32,493 nt of DNA from Simplicispira metamorpha (GTDB taxonomy: Bacteria; Pseudomonadota; Gammaproteobacteria; Burkholderiales; Burkholderiaceae_C), in contig NZ_SLXH01000036.1 of the NCBI RefSeq assembly GCF_004341365.1, positions 1 to 32,493 on the forward strand, written 5' to 3'. Position 1 is the stretch's first letter. Each line of letters begins with the position of its first letter. The notes under the pieces were generated by a model that was given only the letters and a program-made list of their open reading frames with translations, was not told where the DNA came from and did no database searches. The translations under genes and the position numbers were made by a program. This document shows positions 24,206 to 31,500 of the stretch, piece after piece.

Positions 24206-25348
24206 ATGGTTTTTTTGCTGAACGATGAACAACGGCAGCTGGCCGACAGCGCCACGGAATTTTTGAACGCCCAGTCGCCCATTGCCTTGCAGCGGCGCCT
24301 GCGCGATACCCGCGCGCCCCTGGGCTATGAGCCCACGCTGTGGCAGCAGGTGGTAGAGCTGGGCTGGCCCGCCGCCGTATTCCCGGAGGAAGACGGCGGC
24401 CTGGGCGTGGGCTACCAGGGCCTGGGCGCCGTCTTTGAGGCCATGGGCCGCACCGTGGCGGCGCTGCCGCTGTTGTCCTCGGTGGTGCTGTGCGGCGAGC
24501 TGCTGCTGGCCGCGGGCACCCAGGCGCAGCGCCAGCGCTGGTTGCCCGGCCTGATCGATGGCCAGCAGCGCCTGGCGCTGGCACTGGACGAGCAGGGCCG
24601 CCACCACCCCGAGCGCATCCGCACGCAGGCGCGGCGCAGCGCCAGCGGCGGCTGGGTGCTGGACGGCGAGAAGTGGTTTGTCATCGACGGCATCGGCGCG
24701 GCCTGGCTCGTCGTGGTGGCGCAGACCATCGGGGCCGAAGGGCAGGGCGAGGGCCTGGGCCTGTTCATGGTCGAAGCCACGCAGCCCGGTGTGGCGCTGC
24801 AACCTACGCTGCTGGCCGATAGCCGCAACCACGCCCGCATCACGCTGACGGGCGTGCAGGTGGCCGACGACCTGCGCCTGCCCGCCACGGCAGGCGCATT
24901 GCAGGCGCTGGACGCCGCCCTGGACCGCGCCCGCATCTGCCTGGCCGCCGAGGGCCTGGGCCTGCTGCGCGAGGCCTTCGAGCGCACCTTGTCGTACCTG
25001 AAGGAGCGGGTGCAATTCGAGGTGCCGATTGGTTCCTTCCAGGCCTTGCAGCACCGCATGGCACGCCTCTACACGGAACTGGAAATGCTGGAGAGCTGCG
25101 TGCGCGCCGCGCTGGCCGCCATCGACGCGGGCGAGCCCGGGCTGGCGCTGCTGGCCAGTCTGGCCAAGGCCCGGGCCTCCGACCTGTGTGAAAAGGTCAC
25201 CAACGAGGCTATCCAGCTGCATGGCGGCATCGGCGTGACAGATGAGTTTGACCTGGGCCTGATCGTCAAGCGCGCACGCGTGCTCCAGCACAGCCTGGGC
25301 GACGGGGTGTTTCACCGCGACCGCTATGCTCGCCTGCAAGGATTCTGA
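24206..25348 (+). CDS. Acyl-CoA dehydrogenase subunit, half-site type (pair 2)
   Basis: A 380-residue acyl-CoA dehydrogenase-like protein that retains QLHGGIGVTDEFDLGL near the C terminus. It lacks the SE-x2-AGSD block, having LALDEQGRHHPERI at that place, and has no GG(T/S)-x-E-x-Q motif. This mirrors the 16061 product and supports a heteromeric enzyme with the 22972 gene product. The start at 24206 follows GGAG by eight or nine bases; the longer open frame to 24056 overlaps the previous gene and adds no family-like sequence. The stop is 2 bases from the next start. Confidence 0.83.
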   Translation: MVFLLNDEQRQLADSATEFLNAQSPIALQRRLRDTRAPLGYEPTLWQQVVELGWPAAVFPEEDGGLGVGYQGLGAVFEAMGRTVAALPLLSSVVLCGELLLAAGTQAQRQRWLPGLIDGQQRLALALDEQGRHHPERIRTQARRSASGGWVLDGEKWFVIDGIGAAWLVVVAQTIGAEGQGEGLGLFMVEATQPGVALQPTLLADSRNHARITLTGVQVADDLRLPATAGALQALDAALDRARICLAAEGLGLLREAFERTLSYLKERVQFEVPIGSFQALQHRMARLYTELEMLESCVRAALAAIDAGEPGLALLASLAKARASDLCEKVTNEAIQLHGGIGVTDEFDLGLIVKRARVLQHSLGDGVFHRDRYARLQGF

Positions 25349-25350
25349 AC

Positions 25351-27114
25351 ATGAACGCTGCTGCCTCTTCTGTCCCTTCCACCCCCATGACCGCCCCCGC
25401 CACTGCTGCCACCTCTGCCGACGCGCAAGACCTGCTGGCGCTGGCTGCCCGTTGCCGCAGCCAACTGACCGCGCCCGGCGCGCCCTTTGAGCTGATCGAT
25501 CTGGACATCAACGGCCAGACCGTGCCCGCCTACCGCCACGCCCAGCCCACGCTGGCAGCGCTGATCGACGCTGGCCGCGCCCACGCGGCGCGCGAGTTCA
25601 TGGTCTATGAAAACGACCGCTGGACGTTTGAGCGCTTTTACCAGGCGGTCGATGCCCTGGCCGGGCGCTTGCAGACCGACTACGGCGTGGCCGCTGGCGA
25701 GCGCATCGCCATCGCCATGCGCAACCGCCCCGAGTGGGCCGTGGCATTTGCGGCAGCAGCCCTGGTGGGCGCCGTGCCCGCACCCCTGAACAGCTTTGGC
25801 CTGCACGATGAGTTGCTGGCCGGCCTGCGCGACGTGCAACCGCGCTGGCTGCTGTGCGACGCCGAGCGCTTTGCGCATGTCAAGGACGACCTGGCCGCGC
25901 TGCACTGCCGCGCTGCGGTGGTCGATGGCGCGCCCGGCCAGGGCCATGCCGACTGGGCGGCGCTGACCGCACCCGGCGCGCCCGCCGTGCAGCCGCCCGC
26001 GCTGGCGCCGGACGACGATGCACTCATCCTGTTCACCTCGGGCGCCAGTAGCCAGGCCAAGGGCGTGCTCTCCACCCAGCGCGCGGTGTGCCAGGCGCTG
26101 TACAACATTGATTACATCGGCGCGATTTCCGCCATGACCTCGCCCGACATGATCGCCGCCATGATGGCGCGCGGCTTGCAGCCCACCACGCTGACGGCCG
26201 TGCCGCTGTTCCATGTCAGTGGCCTGCACGCGCAGTTGCTGGCATCGCTGCGCCATGGCCGCAGGCTGGTGTTCATGCGGCGCTGGAATCCGGCGCAGGC
26301 GTTGCAGCTCATCCAGACCGAAAAAATCACCCAGTTCAACGGCGCGCCCTCGATGGTGATGCAGTTGCTGGCCGAGCCCGGTTTTGACGACCCTGCCATC
26401 ACCGGCAGCCTGGGCGGCGTGGGCTTTGGCGGCGCGGGCCTGCCCCAGCGCCTGATCGACGACGTGCTGGGCCGGCGTGGCGACTCCATGTCGGGCATCG
26501 GCTTTGGCCTGACCGAAACCAACGGCGTGGGCGCGGCTGCGTCAGGCCGCCTGTTCCAGTTGCGGCCGCACGCCTCGGGCCTGATTTCGCCCATCATCGA
26601 GCTGCGCGTGGCGGAGTTTGACGGCACGCCCTTGCCCACGGGCGAGTCGGGCGAGCTGTGGCTGCGCGGCGTCACCGTGATGAAGGAATACTGCGCCCAG
26701 CCCGATGCCACGGCGCGCGCGCTGGACGGCGGCTGGTTTCGCTCCGGCGATATCGGCATGGTGGATGCAGAAGGGTTTGTGCGCATCGTCGATCGCATCA
26801 AGGACGTGATCAACCGTGCGGGCGAAAAAATCGCCGCCGCTGAAATCGAATCGTGCCTGCTACAGCACCCGGCGCTGGTCGAGGCGGCCGTGTTTGCCCA
26901 GCCCGACGACCAGACCGGCGAAGCCGTGGTGGCCGTGGTGGTGCTGGCGCCCGGCGAGGTGCTGAGTGCGCAGGAAGTGCAGGCGCATGTGGCTGCGCGC
27001 CTGGCCGCCTACAAGGTGCCCCAGCAGGTGCATGTGCGCCACGACAGCCTGCCGCGCAACCCGGCCGGAAAAATGCTGAAAACCGTGCTCAAGCGCGAAT
27101 ACGCCAGCGCCTGA
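25351..27114 (+). CDS. Acyl-CoA synthetase with variant ATP loop
   Basis: A 587-residue adenylate-forming ligase, last gene of the long plus-strand operon. The C-terminal hinge (DRIKDVINRAGEKIAAAEIE) and the PAGKMLKTVLKREY lysine motif are normal. The ATP-binding loop reads TSGASSQAKG (229-238) instead of the usual TSGTTGxPKG: the second Thr, the following Gly and the Pro are replaced. The N terminus has about 25 low-complexity Ala/Ser/Thr/Pro residues. It probably activates a second side-chain acid, such as the C22 acid after one round of shortening, or a different ring fragment. The ligase fold is certain; activity with the variant loop is probable because the key Lys and Ser/Gly are kept. 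Confidence 0.8.
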   Translation: MNAAASSVPSTPMTAPATAATSADAQDLLALAARCRSQLTAPGAPFELIDLDINGQTVPAYRHAQPTLAALIDAGRAHAAREFMVYENDRWTFERFYQAVDALAGRLQTDYGVAAGERIAIAMRNRPEWAVAFAAAALVGAVPAPLNSFGLHDELLAGLRDVQPRWLLCDAERFAHVKDDLAALHCRAAVVDGAPGQGHADWAALTAPGAPAVQPPALAPDDDALILFTSGASSQAKGVLSTQRAVCQALYNIDYIGAISAMTSPDMIAAMMARGLQPTTLTAVPLFHVSGLHAQLLASLRHGRRLVFMRRWNPAQALQLIQTEKITQFNGAPSMVMQLLAEPGFDDPAITGSLGGVGFGGAGLPQRLIDDVLGRRGDSMSGIGFGLTETNGVGAAASGRLFQLRPHASGLISPIIELRVAEFDGTPLPTGESGELWLRGVTVMKEYCAQPDATARALDGGWFRSGDIGMVDAEGFVRIVDRIKDVINRAGEKIAAAEIESCLLQHPALVEAAVFAQPDDQTGEAVVAVVVLAPGEVLSAQEVQAHVAARLAAYKVPQQVHVRHDSLPRNPAGKMLKTVLKREYASA

Positions 27115-27208
27115 ACCGCACGCTGCCCCGCAGCGGTGTGCCGCGCGGCAAGGCCCGATTCGGCTCTGGCTGCCACACAGCCCCCGTGTCAGGGGTTGTG
27201 GATTAGGC

Positions 27209-27262
27209 ATCAAAAAGGCTTCAAGCGCTTGCTGGATAAGCGCAAGCAGCTATCTTTTATAT
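27209..27262 (+). repeat. Interspersed palindromic repeat, copy 3
   Basis: ATCAAAAAGGCTTCAAGCGC continues through TTGCTGGATAAGCGCAAGCAGCTAT and shares the core GCGCTTGCTGGATAAGCGC with the copy at 8555. The inner arms GCTTGC and GCAAGC form a hairpin. It lies about 95 bases after the ligase stop and could contribute to transcript ending. Confidence 0.75.
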
Positions 27263-27344
27263 AGCAATTGATTCCTCTGCGGGAGCTGCGTTGCAGCGCC
27301 CGCTTTGGTGCGTCTGCACGGCGCAGGCTCCGGGTCGGCCCCTA

Positions 27345-27356
27345 GTCTTATCAGAC
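27345..27356 (+). promoter_or_regulatory. Site B: GTCY-N4-RGAC palindrome upstream of DUF1329
   Basis: GTCTTATCAGAC is a perfect GTCT/AGAC dyad preceded by CTA and followed by GATG, like site A (TTA before, GATG after). AACAAT starts 24 bases downstream (27381-27386) and may be the -10, giving a leader of about 108 bases before the ATG at 27501. This would put the envelope genes under the same control as tesA2 and the hydratase/SDR promoters. Function is inferred. Confidence 0.55.
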
Positions 27357-27500
27357 GATGGAGAGAACACAGCGGGGTTGAACAATTCCCCCCGGAAGGA
27401 TAGGGAGGAGCAGTTCTGACCCGTTCGCCACAGACCACCACCACGCACCGTGTAGCGATTCGGATCGCCACCCTTTTGACAGAGATGCAAGGAGACTTCA

Positions 27501-28874
27501 ATGAAAGCAACGATGACCGCCATTCCCCTGGCCGTGGGCCTGCTGATGGCAGGCGCTGCCCTGGCCAAGGTGCCCGCCGCCGAGGCCGACAAGCTGGGCA
27601 AGGAGCTGACCTGCGTCGGCGCTGAAAAAGCGGGCAGCAAGGACGGCGTGCCCGAGTTCACCGGCAAATGGCTGGGTACGCCACCGGGCGTGCAGTACAC
27701 GCCCCACGTCGGCCAGCACCCCGTGGACCCGTACCCCAACGAAAAACCCGTGCTCACCATCACGGCAGAAAACCAGGCGCAGTACGCAGCCAAGCTCTCC
27801 GATGGCCAGAAAGCCCTGTTCGCCAAGTTTCCCAAGACCTTCCGCATGGACATCTACCCGGGGCACCGCGATTTCCGCTACCCCGATAGCGTCTGCGAAT
27901 CCGCCAAAAAGAACGCACTCAATGCCGAAATCGCCGACGGTGGCCTGAGCATCAAGGGCGCGGTCAAGGGCGCCCTGCCGTTTCCTATCCCCAAGGACGG
28001 CCACGAAGCCCTGATGAACAACATGTTCCCCAGCCGCGCCTTCAATGAAAACAAGGTGGCTGACATTGCCAACGTGCTGTCGGATGGCACCATTTCCTGG
28101 GGCCGCCAGCGCAACACCAACCTGGACTACGGCAACCTGCCAGACCAAATCGGCAAACCCCTCGAAGGCTTGATGGCCAACAGCGTGAATGCAACGCTGC
28201 TGCCCGAGCGCGAAAAAGGCAGCGTCAGCGTGTCTGCCGAGCCAGTCAACTTTGCCAAGGACAAGCGCCTGGCCTGGAACTACGACCCCGGCACACGCCG
28301 CGTGCGCCAACTGCCCGAGTACGGCTTTGACCAGCCCCTGGGCGGCACCGGCGGCAAGATGACCATCGACTCCGACCGCCTGTTCAACGGCTCGCCCGAG
28401 CGCTACAACTGGAAGCTGCTGGGCAAGCGCGAGATGTACATCCCCGCCAACGGCTACAAGCTGCACAGCAAGACCGTCAAGTACGCCGACCTGGTCAAGC
28501 CCGGCGTGCCCAATCCCGACTACATCCGCTGGGAGCTGCGCCGCGTCTGGGCCGTGGAAGGCTCGCTCAAAGACAACTACCGCCACCTGTACGGCAAGCG
28601 CGTGCTGTTCCTGGACGAGGACACGGGCCACGCGGTGATGTCCGACCTGTACGACGCGCGCGGCTCGCTGTGGCAGTACGCCTACATCAACTACTACTAC
28701 GCCTTCGACACCAAGGCGTGGCAGGCTGGCAATGCGTTTTTCTTTGACCTCAACTCGGGTGGCTACGTGGCCTACAACCTGTTCCAGGAGCGCCCCACCG
28801 GCCCCGTGCTGAACAAGGGCGACCTCAAGCCTTCCATGTTTACCCCCGAAGCTGCCCGCAACATGGGTAACTGA
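27501..28874 (+). CDS. DUF1329 periplasmic/outer-membrane lipoprotein-carrier-like protein
   Basis: A 457-residue exported protein with a signal peptide of about 22 residues (hydrophobic core AIPLAVGLLMAGAALA). The mature part belongs to DUF1329, a family with LolA/LolB-like folds usually encoded beside DUF1302 outer-membrane proteins, as here (41-base gap). Such pairs accompany degradation clusters for hydrophobic compounds in Gammaproteobacteria and Betaproteobacteria, so a role in moving steroid or other lipid-like molecules across the envelope is likely but unproven. AAGGAG precedes the ATG by eight bases. Site B upstream links it to the catabolic promoters. The family call is firm. Confidence 0.88.
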   Translation: MKATMTAIPLAVGLLMAGAALAKVPAAEADKLGKELTCVGAEKAGSKDGVPEFTGKWLGTPPGVQYTPHVGQHPVDPYPNEKPVLTITAENQAQYAAKLSDGQKALFAKFPKTFRMDIYPGHRDFRYPDSVCESAKKNALNAEIADGGLSIKGAVKGALPFPIPKDGHEALMNNMFPSRAFNENKVADIANVLSDGTISWGRQRNTNLDYGNLPDQIGKPLEGLMANSVNATLLPEREKGSVSVSAEPVNFAKDKRLAWNYDPGTRRVRQLPEYGFDQPLGGTGGKMTIDSDRLFNGSPERYNWKLLGKREMYIPANGYKLHSKTVKYADLVKPGVPNPDYIRWELRRVWAVEGSLKDNYRHLYGKRVLFLDEDTGHAVMSDLYDARGSLWQYAYINYYYAFDTKAWQAGNAFFFDLNSGGYVAYNLFQERPTGPVLNKGDLKPSMFTPEAARNMGN

Positions 28875-28915
28875 GCACCACCAAGCCATCCAGAGGTCAA
28901 GAGGAGACTTTTCCC

Positions 28916-30466
28916 ATGTACAACAAAGCACCCCGTAAAAACATTACGCCCATCGCCCTGGCAGCCGCCTTGTTGTGCGGTGCAGGCGCAGCCAGCGCAG
29001 GCGAGCCCATCGAGTTCGGTGATGGCTACAAGTTCGACTGGCGCGTGAACACCAACTACACGCTGTCCCAGCGCGTCAAGAGCCAAGACCCCATCCTGGC
29101 GGGCAGTGCCGCCAGCAACGACGGCAACAACAACTTCAACAAGCACGCGCTGACGGCCAACCGCTTTTCGGCGCTGTTTGAGGGCAAGCTGTCCAAGGGC
29201 GAGAGCGGCTTTGTGCTCTCGGGCAGCACGTTCTATGACGATGTGTACCACCGCGACAACGACAACACCGGCAACCGCATCAGCAAGCCCGGGCCAGTCA
29301 ACCAGTTCACTGCCGAGGCCAAGCGCTTTCACGGGGGCTACAGCCGCATCCTGGATGCTTATGCCTACACCTCGTTTGATTTTGGCGACTCCAGCCGCGC
29401 CACGATCCGCGTCGGGCGCCAGGCCGTCAACTGGGGCGAAGCGGTGTACTTCCCCAACATCGCCCAGGCGCAAGGCCCGTTTGACGGCACCAAGACCGGC
29501 GTGCCCGGCACGGAAACCAAGGACGTGATCCTGCCCGAAGACCAGATTGCCGCTTCGATCGAAATCACCCCCCGCTGGACGATGCTGGGCCAGGTGCAGT
29601 TTGGTTTTCACGAAACCATTGCGCCCGCACCGGGCTCGTTCCTGAACACCTCCGACGGCGTCGGCCCTGGCGGCACCTGCATCGGCGTGTACAGCGGCAA
29701 CAACTGCATGGGCTTTGGGCGCGGTGCCGACATCAAGCCGGGCAAAACCGGGCAATGGGGTATTGGTACGCGCTACCGCGTGACCGACCAGACCGAAGCC
29801 GGTCTGTACTACCTCAACTACAACGACCGCACACCGCTGCCCATCATGCAGCCCCGGCCACCGACCTTTGCGGTGGGCTCCTACCAGGTGCGGTACTTTG
29901 ACAACGTCAAGCTGCTGGGCGGCACGGTCAGCACCACGTTTGGCAACACCACCGCCTACAGCGAGTTGACCCACCGCAAGGGCGTGCCGATTCTGATCGG
30001 GCCGTTTGCCACGCCCACGCGGGCCAACGCCACACAGCTCAACGTGGGCACGTTCACCAACCTGGGTCGCTCGGCCCTGGCCGATCAGGTGCAGTTGCTG
30101 GGTGAAATCTCCGCCATCAAATACAGCGGCTACGACGGCCCCAAGAGCAATCTGAACTTCAAGACCGACTCGGGTCTGGCCTTCTCTGGCACGCTGGTGC
30201 TGGGCTACCCCGGCATCTTTGAAGGCTGGGACTTGACGGTGCCCATCAGCTATTCGCAGCAGTTGAGCGGCCGCACGCTGCTGGGCGGCGTCGGTGGCAA
30301 GGGCGACAAGCGCTACAGCATCGGCGCCTCGTTTGTCCACCGTGGCAACCTGTCGGTGGGCGTGACGTACCTGGGTTACGCCGGTGGCGCATCGCTGGAT
30401 GCGACCAGCAACCGCCTGCTGGCCGACCGCGATCAACTGTCGCTGAACATGAAGTACTCGTTCTGA
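28916..30466 (+). CDS. DUF1302 outer-membrane protein
   Basis: A 516-residue exported protein with a 29-residue signal peptide ending in ASA before GEPIEFGDG. The mature protein alternates polar and aromatic residues as in beta-barrels and ends in MKYSF, the terminal Phe typical of outer-membrane barrel proteins. It has the DUF1302 opening (FKFDWRVNTNYTLSQRV-type) and the RVGRQAVNWGEAVYFPNI block. It would form the outer-membrane pore or receptor partner of the DUF1329 protein, plausibly for steroid entry. GAGGAG lies upstream of the ATG at a rather long spacing. A strong terminator follows 20 bases after the stop. Confidence 0.88.
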   Translation: MYNKAPRKNITPIALAAALLCGAGAASAGEPIEFGDGYKFDWRVNTNYTLSQRVKSQDPILAGSAASNDGNNNFNKHALTANRFSALFEGKLSKGESGFVLSGSTFYDDVYHRDNDNTGNRISKPGPVNQFTAEAKRFHGGYSRILDAYAYTSFDFGDSSRATIRVGRQAVNWGEAVYFPNIAQAQGPFDGTKTGVPGTETKDVILPEDQIAASIEITPRWTMLGQVQFGFHETIAPAPGSFLNTSDGVGPGGTCIGVYSGNNCMGFGRGADIKPGKTGQWGIGTRYRVTDQTEAGLYYLNYNDRTPLPIMQPRPPTFAVGSYQVRYFDNVKLLGGTVSTTFGNTTAYSELTHRKGVPILIGPFATPTRANATQLNVGTFTNLGRSALADQVQLLGEISAIKYSGYDGPKSNLNFKTDSGLAFSGTLVLGYPGIFEGWDLTVPISYSQQLSGRTLLGGVGGKGDKRYSIGASFVHRGNLSVGVTYLGYAGGASLDATSNRLLADRDQLSLNMKYSF

Positions 30467-30486
30467 GCCTCGGTGGATAGACCATG

Positions 30487-30514
30487 AAAAAACCCGGTGC
30501 AAACCGGGTTTTTT
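30487..30514 (+). terminator. Intrinsic terminator after the DUF1329-DUF1302 operon
   Basis: AAAAAACCCGG (30487-30497) pairs perfectly with CCGGGTTTTTT (30504-30514) around the loop TGCAAA, with the T run continuing to 30515. Because the stem is flanked by A on one side and T on the other, it can also end minus-strand transcripts coming from hsdA. Confidence 0.92.
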
Positions 30515-30557
30515 TGTGTCTGTCGTGCTGAAGAAGCAGAGGCGGTGTGGCTGTGAT

Positions 30558-30605
30558 TTGCTATTTTTACTATAGCTGGTAGCGCGCTCTGCGCATGGCT
30601 TTGGG
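30558..30605 (-). repeat. Interspersed repeat, copy 4 (diverged)
   Basis: Read on the minus strand, CCCAAAGCCATGCGCAGAGC is followed by GCGCTACCAGCTATAGTAAA, resembling the left and right arms of the copy at 8555 (AGCGCTAGCAGCTACCG), with the middle diverged. It lies between the terminator and the hsdA stop. Confidence 0.45.
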
Positions 30606-30630
30606 CCGTAAAAGACCCAAAATCTAAGCG

Positions 30631-30657
30631 CCCGCCAAGCCCGCCAAGCCCGCCAAG
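30631..30657. repeat. Three tandem copies of CCCGCCAAG
   Basis: Three exact 9-base units directly after each other in the 207-base gap between the DUF1302 gene and hsdA, just beyond the hsdA stop on the minus strand. Probably a slippage-prone microsatellite with no clear role. Confidence 0.85.
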
Positions 30658-30673
30658 TCGGCTGCGGTTCCGT

Positions 30674-31447
30674 TCAGAACTGCGTCGGGCGCGTGACGGC
30701 GTCGATGCCGCCGTCCACATAAAACTGCGCGCCGTGCACAAAGCTGGCCGCATCGCTCATCAGGAAGGCCACCACCGAGGCCATCTCGCGCGGGTCAGCG
30801 CGGCGTGCCAGCGGGGCGACAAAGTTCTGGATGGCGGCGCTGAAGCGTGGGTCTTGCAGGCCCGCCTGCAACAGCGGGGTTTCGGTGGCGCCGGGGGCCA
30901 CCGTGTTCAGCCGCACACCGGCCTGGCCCCAGGCGCTGGCGCGCTTGCGCACCGCGACCGTGAGGGCATTCTTGGAGCCCGCGTAGGCCAGGTTGCCGCC
31001 CTGTTCGCCCGCGCCCATGACGATGGCGCTGGCCATGGCCTCGTCACCCGATTCCAGTGCCTGGGCCAGCGGGTTTTTCTCCCAGGGCAGCATGGCCGAG
31101 GCCACGGATGAGATCACCACCGCTGCGGGCTTGTGGCCTTTTTGCAGCGCGGGCAGCAAGCCGTCCAGCAGCTCCACGGCGCCAAAGTAATTGACCGAGG
31201 TGACCAGCGACGCGGGCTGCGTCTGCCCGCCCAGGCCCGCGCACAGCACCAGGCCGTCGAGCGTGTCGTTGCTGCGCTCCAGCGCCTGCGCCACGATGGC
31301 CTGGCGGCCCGCCGCCGTGGATAGGTCGCCGGTGATGTCGGCGTTGCGCAAGTCCACGCCAATGACGGTGTGGCCAGCGGCTTGCAGCGCCTGCACGGTG
31401 GCAGCGCCAATACCGGACGCGGAGCCGGTGACAAGGGTAAGGGGCAT
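30674..31447 (-). CDS. hsdA: 3alpha-hydroxysteroid dehydrogenase/carbonyl reductase
   Basis: A 257-residue SDR of exactly the length of C. testosteroni HsdA, with highly similar blocks such as DGLVLCAGLG, AAVVISSVASA, EQGGNLAYAGSKNALTVAVRKRA, RLNTVAPGATETPLLQAGLQDPR and the terminal DGGIDAVTRPTQF. The NAD site TGSASGIG is at 7-14; catalytic Ser114, Tyr155 and Lys159 fall at the positions known for HsdA. It interconverts 3alpha-hydroxyl and 3-keto steroids and also reduces xenobiotic carbonyls. It lies 53 bases after etfA on the same strand and may share its transcript. The known repressor gene hsdR is not visible nearby. Confidence 0.94.
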   Translation of the reverse strand: MPLTLVTGSASGIGAATVQALQAAGHTVIGVDLRNADITGDLSTAAGRQAIVAQALERSNDTLDGLVLCAGLGGQTQPASLVTSVNYFGAVELLDGLLPALQKGHKPAAVVISSVASAMLPWEKNPLAQALESGDEAMASAIVMGAGEQGGNLAYAGSKNALTVAVRKRASAWGQAGVRLNTVAPGATETPLLQAGLQDPRFSAAIQNFVAPLARRADPREMASVVAFLMSDAASFVHGAQFYVDGGIDAVTRPTQF

Positions 31448-31500
31448 GGCTGGGTTCTTTCAGAAAGGAAGGGGTGGGGCAGGGGAGTGCGGCGCAGGCG

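Larger units (their letters stand above)
27115..27500. other. Intergenic region between the side-chain operon and DUF1329
   Basis: This 386-base non-coding stretch contains, in order, a GC-rich hairpin near 27173-27201 (CCAC-x5-CCCC pairing with GGGG-TT-GTGG, no T run), the interspersed repeat at 27209, operator-like site B at 27345-27356, a possible -10 near 27381, and a leader with AAGGAG before the DUF1329 start. A GGGG-TTG-AA-CAA-TT-CCCC dyad at 27374-27391 overlaps the possible -10. No gene or RNA was recognised. Confidence 0.7.
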
